DNA of 64,000 nucleotides from JBBQKQ01 sp043719155 (GCA_043719155.1 JAYSUJ010000022.1:1-64000); one strand, 5' to 3'. Numbered from the stretch's first letter, positions 23,890 through 32,244 are shown. Notes: a model not told the origin generated them from the letters alone. Numbers and translations: made by a program.

Positions 23890-23920
23890 CCGCTGGTTTC
23901 CCAAGATCAGCGGTTTTTTT
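23890..23920 (+). terminator. Terminator of the 23655 mini-gene
   Basis: CCGCTG (23890-23895) pairs with CAGCGG (23908-23913) and is followed by seven T. The T run reaches the stop codon of convergent atpG. Confidence 0.85.
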
Positions 23921-24809
23921 ATGCATTTGCACCCGCTGAGATTTCGGCAATTTCTTGAGTAATGCCATCTTGGCGAACTTTGTTGTATTTAATCTTCAAA
24001 GCATGCAACATTTCCCCTGCACTTTCATTTGCTCTTTTCATAGCAAAGCTGCGACTTGAGTTTTCGGAGGCTCTACTTTCTAAAATAAAAGAATACATAA
24101 TCATTTTGATAATTTTAGGAATTGTTTTATCTATTAAGGTTTCCAAGTTTGGCTCAAAAGTGTAAATTTGATTTGAATTTGTAGCTACACTTTGCAGACT
24201 ATCACCCAAAGTGTCAGTATAAATATTTAAATTTGAATTGACTGGGTAGAGAGTAACCGCACGTGGTTCGAAAACACCCATCTTTACAAAGTTTGTATAA
24301 ACAGCATGAATCTTAGACACTTCATTAGACAAAAAGAAATTTCTAACAAAGTTCTCAACTTTGGAAACCTGAGTTGGCTGTAAAAGCTTTTCTATCTCAA
24401 GGTAAGACAGCTTGATTTCTAAATCCAGTTTTCTTGCAATTTTTTCTGCGAATTTACCAAAGCAAACAGCATATTTTAAGTTTGGATTTTCATCTTTCAA
24501 TCGCTTTGTTTTTTTATAAATGTTTGTGTTGAAAGAACCACACAAACCTTTATTTGAAGCAAATAAAATTACTAGTTCAGGAGAGCTATTTCCACCTTTT
24601 TGACCATCAAAGAAAATATGACTTTCTTTACTTTCTTTTTTTATTTTACTTACAACAAACTTAATTTCCTTAATGTACTCAGATATGTCTGTCACCCCAC
24701 TCACAGATTTTTTCATTTTAGAAACCGCCACCATTTCCATGGTTTTAGTTATCTTCTTGATAGAAGTTGTTGCTTTTATTTTTTGTTTTATTATTTTTGT
24801 ATTTGCCAT
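23919..24809 (-). CDS. atpG: ATP synthase F1 gamma subunit
   Basis: Gamma is the rotating shaft inside the alpha/beta hexamer. The 296-residue product has the N-terminal helix KIIKQKIKATTSIKKITKTMEMVAVSKM, the Rossmann-like middle with LFASNKGLCGSFN, and the C-terminal helix with SRSFAMKRANESAGEM and a conserved Arg/Gln-rich end. Length is normal. It follows atpA by 26 bases. Confidence 0.97.
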   Translation of the reverse strand: MANTKIIKQKIKATTSIKKITKTMEMVAVSKMKKSVSGVTDISEYIKEIKFVVSKIKKESKESHIFFDGQKGGNSSPELVILFASNKGLCGSFNTNIYKKTKRLKDENPNLKYAVCFGKFAEKIARKLDLEIKLSYLEIEKLLQPTQVSKVENFVRNFFLSNEVSKIHAVYTNFVKMGVFEPRAVTLYPVNSNLNIYTDTLGDSLQSVATNSNQIYTFEPNLETLIDKTIPKIIKMIMYSFILESRASENSSRSFAMKRANESAGEMLHALKIKYNKVRQDGITQEIAEISAGANA

Positions 24810-24835
24810 ATATTTAGTTCACAAAAACAATTGAA

Positions 24836-26344
24836 TTACAGAACAATATTGTTTAGCTCAGCAAAGCTTTTTAAAACCTCTTTCATCTTTGATATCTCGT
24901 CGTCTTTCCACTTTCCTGAATCTAGATCTTTTCCTAAATCTTTATAATTTAAGTCAAAGTATTTATGCAGTTTATTTTCAACTTCTTTTACATTTTTAAC
25001 ATCTACATTTTTGAAAAATCCTTCGTTTAGCGCAAAGAAAGAAAGAACTTGTAAAGCTACCGAAAGTGGCTCGCCATTGTTTTGCTTTAGTAATTCCACA
25101 CTTCTTTTTCCATGCTCAATAGTTTTTTTAGTTTCGGGGTCTAGGTCAGAGTCAAATTGAGAGAAAGACTCTAACTCTCTATATTGAGCAAGTGAAAGTT
25201 TTATCTTTCCTGCATTTTTCTTCATCGGACTTGTTTGAGCCGAGCCACCTACACGAGAAACTGAAAGACCAACGTCAATTGCTGGTCTTATACCTTTGTA
25301 AAACAAGTTTGAGTCCAAGAATATTTGTCCATCTGTAATAGAAATTACGTTAGTTGGAATATAAGCAGAAACATCTCCTGCTTGTGTTTCTATAATAGGA
25401 AGTGCTGTTATAGACCCACCTCCTGCCTCTGTATTTCGACGACATGCCCTTTCTAAAAGTCTTGAATGAATATAAAAGACGTCACCAGGGTACGCTTCAC
25501 GACCGGGTGGACGTTTCAAAAGTAGTGAAAGCTCACGGTACGCCACAGCATGCTTAGATAAATCATCGTAAACAATTAGTACATCCTTCCCTTGATCCAT
25601 AAAATATTCACCGATTGCTACACCTGTGTATGGAGATAAATATGAATAAGCTGGGCCTTGAGAGATCCCCGCTAAAACCACAACTGTGTAAGACATTGCC
25701 TCAGCTGCTTTTAGGTTTTCAACAACTTGGGCAATTTTAGATTCCTTTTGACCAATAGCAACATAAATACAAATTACATCTTTACCTTTTTGGTTTATGA
25801 TCGTATCTATTGCAACTGTAGTTTTACCAGTTTGACGGTCACCAATGATAAGCTCTCGCTGTCCACGACCTACTGGGATCATGCCGTCAATTGCTTTTAC
25901 CCCAGTTTGCAGTGGTTGGGTTACTGGCTCACGCTTCATCACTCCTGGGGCAATTTTTTCGACAGGGTACATCTTGTCTTTTTTAATTTCCCCTAGCCCA
26001 TCAATTTGCTCACCAATTGCGTTTACTACACGCCCTAAAATTTTGTCTGATACAGGTACCGAAAGCAATTCTTTGGTGCGTACAACCTCATCACCTTCAG
26101 AAATTTTAGCGAATGTGTCAAAAACTACTACCCCTGCGAAATCTTCTTCCAAGTTTAGTACTAAGCCTTTAACTTTATTTTTCCCGATTACAACAGTTTC
26201 CGAAGACATGACACCTTTCATGCCTGAAACTTTTAAAATACCGTCTTGTATAGATTCGACAGTTCCAATTTCACTTTCGACTGGTGAAAATTTAATTTCT
26301 CCAATTTTTATTTCTAAATCTTGTATTATTCTTTGTATTGACAT
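24836..26344 (-). CDS. atpA: ATP synthase F1 alpha subunit
   Basis: Alpha is the non-catalytic nucleotide-binding subunit. The 502-residue product has the P-loop GDRQTGKTTVA (about residues 168-178), the VSRVGGSAQ segment carrying the arginine finger, and the typical N-terminal beta barrel. It starts 10 bases after the atpH stop with no SD. Confidence 0.98.
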   Translation of the reverse strand: MSIQRIIQDLEIKIGEIKFSPVESEIGTVESIQDGILKVSGMKGVMSSETVVIGKNKVKGLVLNLEEDFAGVVVFDTFAKISEGDEVVRTKELLSVPVSDKILGRVVNAIGEQIDGLGEIKKDKMYPVEKIAPGVMKREPVTQPLQTGVKAIDGMIPVGRGQRELIIGDRQTGKTTVAIDTIINQKGKDVICIYVAIGQKESKIAQVVENLKAAEAMSYTVVVLAGISQGPAYSYLSPYTGVAIGEYFMDQGKDVLIVYDDLSKHAVAYRELSLLLKRPPGREAYPGDVFYIHSRLLERACRRNTEAGGGSITALPIIETQAGDVSAYIPTNVISITDGQIFLDSNLFYKGIRPAIDVGLSVSRVGGSAQTSPMKKNAGKIKLSLAQYRELESFSQFDSDLDPETKKTIEHGKRSVELLKQNNGEPLSVALQVLSFFALNEGFFKNVDVKNVKEVENKLHKYFDLNYKDLGKDLDSGKWKDDEISKMKEVLKSFAELNNIVL

Positions 26345-26354
26345 AGGTTTTTTT

Positions 26355-26738
26355 CTAATTTGCTAATAATTCCTCTAAACCTTTTTGTAACATAGTCTCT
26401 AGACTTGCGTCTATCATTCTGTCACGAGTTTTTATCTTTGCACCGGCCGACATATCTCTATCAATAATTATTTTAGCACTGCTCAAGTCTAAATTTACAG
26501 CACTTGAAACTTTTTTTAAAGCCTCTTCAGACAACTCCGTTTGCACAAATATTTTTGTCAATTTGTAGTCAGTTTCTTTAAGACTTTTTCTTTTTAGAAT
26601 TTCTAGAATCTTTGGCAAAAGATTTGTCACTTCGTTTCTTTTAAATATACCTAAAACTAAATCATGCTTACCATTTTCAAGCAAGTTTTCAATTAGATTT
26701 GCAATATTTTTAGAATTAAAGAGTTTTCTATTTGCCAT
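26355..26738 (-). CDS. atpH: ATP synthase delta subunit, short form
   Basis: Delta links F1 to the peripheral stalk. The product is 127 residues from the ATG at 26738 (a GTG lies three codons upstream), clearly shorter than the usual 170-180. The C-terminal motif is recognisable as IIDRDMSAGAKIKTRDRMIDASL (split here as IIDRDMSAGAKI and DRMIDASL). The N-terminal six-helix domain appears compressed. Its first 11 bases overlap the end of atpF. The position between atpF and atpA supports the call. Confidence 0.88.
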   Translation of the reverse strand: MANRKLFNSKNIANLIENLLENGKHDLVLGIFKRNEVTNLLPKILEILKRKSLKETDYKLTKIFVQTELSEEALKKVSSAVNLDLSSAKIIIDRDMSAGAKIKTRDRMIDASLETMLQKGLEELLAN

Positions 26739-27240
26739 ATTTTTCACTAAATACAGTGCTTACAAATTCACTATTGTTATCTCCATTTATTTTGGAGTTA
26801 AAAGATTTTAAAGATATTTGGGTAAGTATTTTAGAAATATCTTTACTCAAAATATTTTCTGCATCTTTTAGTCCAGCAGCTTTTGACAAATCTTTTTGCA
26901 AATTAGCTGCTTGCATTATCTCACTAGCCTTTTGTGAAGACTCCGTTAGAATATTTTTCGCATTCATTTCAGTTTTAGTAATCAATTCGCTTGCCTTTTG
27001 ATTGGCTGCTTTGTTAATTTCTTTTCCTTCTAAATTAGCCAGCTCAACTATTTTGTCTGCTTCGTTTCGCATTCTTAAACCTTCTTGAATTTTAGCTGTT
27101 CTTTCTGAGATGGTTTTCTTGATTGAAGGTAAAGCAAATTTTACTAGCAACACAAAAATAAGCAATAGGTTTATAAAGTGTGTTAGTGCCAAACGCCAAT
27201 CAAAGCCAATTTTCGTGGCTATATCTGTTAATATTTCCAT
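26728..27240 (-). CDS. atpF: ATP synthase F0 b subunit
   Basis: The b subunit forms the peripheral stalk. The 170-residue product has one N-terminal membrane helix (about residues 12-36, LALTHFINLLLIFVLLVKFALP) written here only as LTHFINLLLIFVLLV, followed by a long charged helical stalk rich in Lys, Glu and Ala. It lies between atpE and atpH. Confidence 0.93.
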   Translation of the reverse strand: MEILTDIATKIGFDWRLALTHFINLLLIFVLLVKFALPSIKKTISERTAKIQEGLRMRNEADKIVELANLEGKEINKAANQKASELITKTEMNAKNILTESSQKASEIMQAANLQKDLSKAAGLKDAENILSKDISKILTQISLKSFNSKINGDNNSEFVSTVFSEKYGK

Positions 27241-27249
27241 GTAGGAAAA

Positions 27250-27465
27250 TTACATTATAAAGTAACCAACGAATGCCAAGATCGCAATAGACTCGATAAG
27301 TGCAGCCCCGATAAGCATTTTAGTAAAAATGTCACCTGATGCCTCTGGGTTTCTACCCATTGCTTCTAACGCTTTTGCCATCATAATTCCTTGCCCGATA
27401 CCAACTCCCAATAGTGGTAACAACGCTATACCTTTTGCCAACATTTTTGCCGCTTCTATTTCCAT
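27250..27465 (-). CDS. atpE: ATP synthase F0 c subunit with sodium-type ion site
   Basis: The c ring carries ions through F0. The 71-residue hairpin has helix 1 with GVGIGQGIMMAKALEAMGR, the polar loop RNPEA and helix 2 with GAALIESIAIL. The ion-binding Glu is E58, followed by S59, and Q25 lies 33 residues before it. This is the same spacing as Q32, E65 and S66 in the sodium-binding c subunit of Ilyobacter tartaricus. Thr67 of that protein is Ile here. I infer sodium coupling as likely but unproven. A 12-bp inverted repeat lies upstream. Confidence 0.97.
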   Translation of the reverse strand: MEIEAAKMLAKGIALLPLLGVGIGQGIMMAKALEAMGRNPEASGDIFTKMLIGAALIESIAILAFVGYFIM

Positions 27466-27501
27466 ATATTATTTATATTATTTTGTAATTTAGCACTAAT
27501 T

Positions 27502-27534
27502 ATTGATAAATTGATATTAAAACAATTTATCAAT
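27502..27534. promoter_or_regulatory. Inverted repeat upstream of atpE
   Basis: ATTGATAAATTG and CAATTTATCAAT form a perfect 12-bp inverted repeat with a 9-base centre, 37-69 bases before the atpE ATG. No T run follows on the minus strand, so it is not a normal terminator. It could be an operator or an mRNA structure protecting or exposing the atpE start. Confidence 0.5.
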
Positions 27535-27601
27535 CTATTTTAACATTTTTTACTAGAAAAGTTTATATTTACAAGTTGCAAATTTACTGTTGAAATTGTG
27601 A

Positions 27602-28474
27602 CTAAACACCACAACTGTTCGTAACCTCTAGAAACTTTTCAATATCCCCGTCTTTTATTCCTCTAAAAAAATCCGTCATGTTGTTGTCAAAACCAATGTC
27701 ATTTACATAGTGTAACTCCGCAAAGACTATATGCTCCTTTGTTAGTGCTTCGTCGCCGGAAAAACCAAAGTAGTTTTTAATCTGAGAAATTCTCTCCATT
27801 ATTTCATTTGGCCTTTGCATGTATTCTCTGTCTTCTAAATTTTCAATGAACATAAAGTTCAAGCCTTGATTAAAATATAAGCCTGCTAGACTGAAATCCA
27901 ATTTTCTTAGCATGTGACCTTTTTCATGTGCAACTGCAACATTCATTGCTTTTAGAGGATATACCTTAGCATTTAATTTTTTCCCCCAATTTGGAACAAC
28001 TCCTTTTTCCATTGTAGATTCCAGAACACTTTTTTTTGAAAGGTCAACTTTTGTGTATGTATTGGATATCTCAATTTGTAGATCCAAGATTCTACTTAGC
28101 AGCTCTTTACTGTATGGAGTTTTATTGTAAAATGCAGCAGAAGACTCATTGATAGCCTCATTCACCATGTCTCTCAATTCTTTGGGTATACTTACATCTA
28201 CAGGGTTTTGCACATCCTGAAGAAAAGTATGGAAAAACGGTGTTCTGATTAAGGTATACATGCCATCTGCAAATTCTCCGGGATTGTTCATTTGCGAATT
28301 TAAAAGCAGGTTCAAAAACTTTTCTCTCACTTTCAAATTTCGCAAACGTGAATACATAAGTTCGCAGTCATTACATTCTAAATTTGGCTTTAGAGTTTCC
28401 GAATATTCACCACCTAAAGGTGATTTAAGTTTTTTAACTACTTTGTGTTCTGACTTTTGACTCGGAAATAACAT
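27602..28474 (-). CDS. HExxH metallopeptidase-like protein within the atp locus
   Basis: The 290-residue product has no membrane helix. An N-terminal CxxC (NLECNDC) is followed by a helical region and then VAVAHEKGHML at about residues 180-190, a good HExxH zinc-binding motif. About 40 residues later RPNEIMERISQI could supply a third Glu ligand as in gluzincins. No known peptidase family is recognised. It lies between atpB and atpE in the same direction, 6 bases after atpB, and is followed by a 136-base gap before atpE. A role in assembly or quality control of F0 is speculation from position only. Confidence 0.7.
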   Translation of the reverse strand: MLFPSQKSEHKVVKKLKSPLGGEYSETLKPNLECNDCELMYSRLRNLKVREKFLNLLLNSQMNNPGEFADGMYTLIRTPFFHTFLQDVQNPVDVSIPKELRDMVNEAINESSAAFYNKTPYSKELLSRILDLQIEISNTYTKVDLSKKSVLESTMEKGVVPNWGKKLNAKVYPLKAMNVAVAHEKGHMLRKLDFSLAGLYFNQGLNFMFIENLEDREYMQRPNEIMERISQIKNYFGFSGDEALTKEHIVFAELHYVNDIGFDNNMTDFFRGIKDGDIEKFLEVTNSCGV

Positions 28475-28480
28475 TTCATT

Positions 28481-29335
28481 TTAATGTCCCTCTTGTCCCA
28501 CTTCTTTGACAACTAAAACATAGTATACAGCTGTCAGACAACCTATAACTACCGTTTGTATTATTGCCACCATAAAGTCAAAACCTAGCCAAACAGCAGG
28601 AAGAGCTATAGCAAAAATACCAGTTAAAATAGCTAGTAAAATTTCCCCGGCAAACATGTTACCGAAAAGACGCAGTGAAAGCGAGATTATCTTTACAAAT
28701 TCTGAGATAAGTTCTAGTAAGCCAACAAATAACTCTATCAAACCCATAAAAAAACCACCTACTCCCTGCTTAGCACCATTCCAAACCAAATGTAGTGGCA
28801 CAAACCTTTTAAAATACCCAAAGAAACCCCAGTTTTTAACCCCGAAAAACTGCATGGATAAAACAATGGTTAAAGCAAGAGGAAAAGTTACATTTATGTC
28901 ACTAGTAGCCTTTCTAAAAAAAGGAACAATCTGCCCACCTTCTAACCAGGTGAACTGAGAAATTATAGGGAAAGACCCGATTATGTTTATGCTGCCTACT
29001 ATTAGGAAAATTGCAGCTATTGGGAAAAGGAGTTGAACATTTCTGTGGGCTTTGCCCCCAGTTAATGAGTCAACAAGTGATTCAATACTAGTCAAGATCA
29101 TTTCAACTAAACTTTGAAAGAAAGATGGTACCTCTTTAAATTTTTTTACAGTTAAATAAAAAAGTATAAACAGTACTGTGATAAAAAAAAGAAAAGTGGT
29201 CGAATTTGAAATCGGCCAACTTCCAACATGTCCAAGAGTATCTGCCTTTACCCCTGGCATATGTGGGTGAGGAAAGAGTAGCTTTTGGGTTTCTGTCTGC
29301 TCAAGCTCAGGTTTTGCAACTTGTGTGTGTTCCAT
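28481..29335 (-). CDS. atpB: ATP synthase F0 a subunit
   Basis: Subunit a forms the ion half-channels. The 284-residue product has five to six membrane helices. The essential Arg is in SLRLFGNMFAGE (about residue 217), and the last helices carry the usual Gln/Asn-rich pattern (VAIIQTVVIGCLTAVY). The N-terminus has an extra polar stretch before the first helix. TATAAT (29351-29346) ends 10 bases before the ATG, so the transcript would be nearly leaderless. Confidence 0.96.
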   Translation of the reverse strand: MEHTQVAKPELEQTETQKLLFPHPHMPGVKADTLGHVGSWPISNSTTFLFFITVLFILFYLTVKKFKEVPSFFQSLVEMILTSIESLVDSLTGGKAHRNVQLLFPIAAIFLIVGSINIIGSFPIISQFTWLEGGQIVPFFRKATSDINVTFPLALTIVLSMQFFGVKNWGFFGYFKRFVPLHLVWNGAKQGVGGFFMGLIELFVGLLELISEFVKIISLSLRLFGNMFAGEILLAILTGIFAIALPAVWLGFDFMVAIIQTVVIGCLTAVYYVLVVKEVGQEGH

Positions 29336-29401
29336 AATTAATTTAATTATACCATTTATTTTACAAAAATATACCTTGAAAAGTAGTGAGTTTATGTTGT
29401 C

Positions 29402-30085
29402 TTATTTTATCCCCAACTCTTTAAAGACTTCTTCGTAATTTGAAAGAGCAGCCTCTGCCTCAGCTTGTGTTAAGTCATATTTTACGCCAACGCGGACAAT
29501 TCTTGTGCGAAGCTTATGTGCCTCCAAAGCTTCACGAACTTTTGTAAAACCCTTTTCGTAGGCGTCTGACAACATCTCTACAATTCCAGCACCTGTATAA
29601 TTGTTTTCAATTAATAAGTTTTTTAAAACTGTGTCGAGTTCTATGATACCGATCTTCCATTCCTCCGGGAATCTGGAAGCTATATGGGCTTTACTTTTTT
29701 CAAATTTAAAAACATTGTGGGATATTTTAGCCAACTCGTCCTCCTTTGAGGGTACATACATTTTAGAAAATCTGTGATGTATATCGTGTACATGGTGGTC
29801 AAACTTATGTTTAAAATTAAAAAATTTGTAGATTAAAAATATAGCATAAAGTACAAAGAATATTTCGAGTGCATTTAGAAAATAAATAAAGTTGATTGCA
29901 GTTTCACGATTTAAAAAAACGAGGAAAAAAGAAAGTATTAGTGTACCACCTACAGTTATAATTGCCTTTAGAGCATCGACAAAAGGTTTAAATATACTTG
30001 GATGTCCATGGTCATCTTTTTTGACTTCTTTTGGAGCCTCTTTTTTTGCGTCTGCTGGTCCAGCTGGTTTTGGTGCGTCTGCCAT
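29402..30085 (-). CDS. Two-helix membrane protein preceding atpB
   Basis: The 227-residue product begins with an Ala/Pro/Lys-rich acidic-basic tail, has two hydrophobic helices (about residues 38-62 and 68-88), then a long soluble, helical, charged C-terminal part with His-rich DHHVHDIHHRF. The place is that of atpI, but the sequence is not a typical AtpI. TATACT with an upstream TGC extension ends 7 bases before the ATG, so the mRNA should be leaderless. I infer membership of the atp transcription unit from position only. Confidence 0.68.
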   Translation of the reverse strand: MADAPKPAGPADAKKEAPKEVKKDDHGHPSIFKPFVDALKAIITVGGTLILSFFLVFLNRETAINFIYFLNALEIFFVLYAIFLIYKFFNFKHKFDHHVHDIHHRFSKMYVPSKEDELAKISHNVFKFEKSKAHIASRFPEEWKIGIIELDTVLKNLLIENNYTGAGIVEMLSDAYEKGFTKVREALEAHKLRTRIVRVGVKYDLTQAEAEAALSNYEEVFKELGIK

Positions 30086-30122
30086 GCAAAAAAGTATAGC
30101 AAACTAATTTTTTTAATTAATA

Positions 30123-30151
30123 TTGACCCAACTTTAATTGTGTGTTAATCT
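30123..30151 (+). promoter_or_regulatory. Promoter of the 30188 mini-gene
   Basis: TTGACC (30123-30128), 17 bases, TAATCT (30146-30151), preceded by TGTGT. The leader is about 30 nt and contains CGGAGA. Confidence 0.65.
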
Positions 30152-30187
30152 ATGGATAAGTAGTAAACTCTGTACGGAGAAAAACCC

Positions 30188-30337
30188 ATGGATGCACTTC
30201 TACTTGCACTAACTCTGGCCTTTGCTGGTGCCACAGGATTTTTTTTCCTTGAGCATAGCAGCGAATGGAAGATGCTTGTTAGTGGCACCATGATGCTGGT
30301 CTCACTCCATCTATTCCTCAAGAGGACAAAGGTGTGA
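30188..30337 (+). CDS. Mini-gene: 49-residue two-helix membrane peptide
   Basis: This frame is too short for usual gene calling. It begins MDALLLALTLAFAGATG, has two hydrophobic stretches (about residues 3-21 and 29-44) separated by the polar turn EHSSEWK, and ends LKRTKV. An SD CGGAGA precedes the ATG by 7 bases, a promoter is seen upstream and a hairpin terminator downstream. G+C-richer codons match the other mini-genes. It lies divergent from the atp locus and convergent with gatA. Function unknown. Confidence 0.78.
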   Translation: MDALLLALTLAFAGATGFFFLEHSSEWKMLVSGTMMLVSLHLFLKRTKV

Positions 30338-30368
30338 GAGACTCAGCAAAAATGGGCTTGAAGCAAAA

Positions 30369-30395
30369 GAGCCTGTTAAAACGCAGGCTCTTTTT
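30369..30395 (+). terminator. Terminator of the 30188 mini-gene
   Basis: GAGCCTG (30369-30375) pairs with CAGGCTC (30384-30390), followed by TTTTT. The A run before the stem may also serve convergent gatA. Confidence 0.88.
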
Positions 30396-30398
30396 ATA

Positions 30399-31850
30399 TT
30401 ATTTCTTTTCAAACTCCTTTATAAAAGTAAATAAATTTTCTTCACAACATTTGTTAGTAACTATCTGCAAAGACATTGGTAGTTTCTGAGAATCTAAAGC
30501 CGTAGGAATTGAAATAGCCGGTAAACCTGCTAAGTTTGCAGGAACCGTAAAAATGTCTTCTAAATATAAAGTAAGTGGGTCTTTAATCTCACCTGATTTA
30601 AATGCAGTAGTTGGTGCTGTTGGCATTAGGAATACACTTGCTTTTGTAAAAACTTTATCAAACTCTTCTTTCATGGCTATTCTGATAGCTAAAGATTTCC
30701 CATAAAAAGCATCATAATAGCCATGCGACAAAACATATGAACCTATCATAATCCTTCTTTTAACTTCGGGACCAAAAAATTGACCTCTGTTTTTTGAAAA
30801 TAAGTCTCCGTAATTTTTCACATCCCCCACTTGACCTCCACCAAACCTCAAACCATCCATGCGACTCAAATTACTAGATACTTCAGCAGTGTTTATTATG
30901 TAATAAATTGATAGAGCATATTCTAAAGTTTGAAGCTCCTCTTTTTCTATTGGCAAAACTTCATAACCAAGAGACTTTATTTTTTCAATAGATTTATAAA
31001 AGTCAGTTTTTACTTCTGCATTCAAACCCTCGCTTTCTAAATAGGCTTTTGGATAGGCAACTGTTTTTTTATAGAGATTATTTGTTTCTAACTTTGACAT
31101 CACCTCTTTTGGAATCGTAGTGTTGTCTAACACGTCTTCACCTTTTACCAAATTCATAACCAGCTCTACATCACTTGCAGTATTTGCAAAGATACCTATA
31201 GTATCGAGTGAAGATGCGGCCGCAATAAGGCCACTTCTGGAAAAGCCCCCATACGAAGGTTTAAAACCATATAGTCCACAAAATGAAGCAGGTTGTCGTA
31301 CAGAGCCTCCTGTATCTGAACCCAAGGCAACCAAACACATGCCCGAAGCCAATGCTGCTGCAGAGCCTGAAGAAGACCCGCCAGGCACTCGTGAGGTATC
31401 TATTGGGTTTAAAGTTTTGCCATAGGATGAGTTTTCACCGCTGCCACCCAGGGCAAACTCGTCCATATTTGTACGACCTAAAATGATTCCACCGGCATTT
31501 TTGATTTTCTCAATCACAGTTGCGTCATAGGTTGCAATGTAGTCTTTCAACATTTGGGAGCCAGCAGAAGCAACTCTGCCCTTTACTAAAATACAGTCTT
31601 TAACTAAAAAAGGAATGCCTTCTAACTCTCTGGCTGTTCTATTTAAATAGTTTTGTGTTGCAACTTTTGCTTGTTCTAAAACATCTGGTCCTCCGGCTGC
31701 GTCTTTATCTGTAAATACCTCTAAAACTGCATTCAGTTCAGGGTTTCTATCAGAAATTATTTTTAAATAATGTTCGACAAGCTGAGTTGGTGTTAACTCT
31801 TTTTTCTTAAACATTTCTTTGGCCTCTAAAATACTTTTAGGGATTTGCAT
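30399..31850 (-). CDS. gatA: Glutamyl/aspartyl-tRNA amidotransferase subunit A
   Basis: GatA releases ammonia from Gln and feeds GatB, which amidates Glu-tRNA-Gln or Asp-tRNA-Asn. The 483-residue product has the amidase signature. The catalytic Lys is in FLVKDC (about residue 83), and the cis-Ser and nucleophile Ser are in GGSSSGSAAALASG and SDTGGSVRQPASFCG (about 160-185). Length is normal. It follows gatC by 4 bases. gatB is not in the window. Confidence 0.97.
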   Translation of the reverse strand: MQIPKSILEAKEMFKKKELTPTQLVEHYLKIISDRNPELNAVLEVFTDKDAAGGPDVLEQAKVATQNYLNRTARELEGIPFLVKDCILVKGRVASAGSQMLKDYIATYDATVIEKIKNAGGIILGRTNMDEFALGGSGENSSYGKTLNPIDTSRVPGGSSSGSAAALASGMCLVALGSDTGGSVRQPASFCGLYGFKPSYGGFSRSGLIAAASSLDTIGIFANTASDVELVMNLVKGEDVLDNTTIPKEVMSKLETNNLYKKTVAYPKAYLESEGLNAEVKTDFYKSIEKIKSLGYEVLPIEKEELQTLEYALSIYYIINTAEVSSNLSRMDGLRFGGGQVGDVKNYGDLFSKNRGQFFGPEVKRRIMIGSYVLSHGYYDAFYGKSLAIRIAMKEEFDKVFTKASVFLMPTAPTTAFKSGEIKDPLTLYLEDIFTVPANLAGLPAISIPTALDSQKLPMSLQIVTNKCCEENLFTFIKEFEKK

Positions 31851-31854
31851 AAAA

Positions 31855-32169
31855 TTATTTAGATTTATTTATAACTTTTGCAACTTTGACATAGTTGTCT
31901 GTAGACTTGTTGGGTATATTTTTTAAAATTAATTCCTTTTTAAAATCTCGTGACTCTCCATCTTTTCTGGTGTTATTGTAAAACAGTAAATCTGAACTAC
32001 GTGCCACATCTGAAGCAGATGAAAAATTATTGACCATAGACAAATGTCCTAAAATATTGTTTATATCTTTTAAATACTGTTCATTTTCGGCAATAGTTAT
32101 TTCTATTTTAGCTAAATCTGCAAGCTTTTTAACGTCCTCTTCTTTTAACTGGGCTTTTTGTGTAGTCAT
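31855..32169 (-). CDS. gatC: Glutamyl/aspartyl-tRNA amidotransferase subunit C
   Basis: GatC stabilises the GatA-GatB complex. The 104-residue product has the characteristic LKEEDVKKLADLAKIEI start and the LKDINNILGHLSMV helix. The start is the ATG at 32169; the frame is open 45 codons further but that part reads across promoters and is unlike GatC. TATAAT (32181-32176) ends 6 bases before this ATG, so the mRNA should be leaderless. Confidence 0.92.
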   Translation of the reverse strand: MTTQKAQLKEEDVKKLADLAKIEITIAENEQYLKDINNILGHLSMVNNFSSASDVARSSDLLFYNNTRKDGESRDFKKELILKNIPNKSTDNYVKVAKVINKSK

Positions 32170-32175
32170 ACTTTT

Positions 32176-32181
32176 ATTATA
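32176..32181 (-). promoter_or_regulatory. gatC leaderless -10 box
   Basis: A perfect TATAAT on the minus strand ends 6 bases before the gatC ATG. No good -35 is seen. Transcription would start at the A of the start codon or within a base of it. Confidence 0.6.
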
Positions 32182-32215
32182 CCAAAAAAAACCACATTCA
32201 GCCCTAATTATACTT

Positions 32216-32244
32216 TTGACATTATTTATTAAATGTGTTAATAT
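32216..32244 (+). promoter_or_regulatory. Promoter of the 32307 mini-gene
   Basis: TTGACA (32216-32221), 17 bases, TAATAT (32239-32244), preceded by TGTGT. This is the strongest of the mini-gene promoters. The leader of about 55 nt holds a small GACTT/AAGTC hairpin and then AAAGGAAA. Confidence 0.75.
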
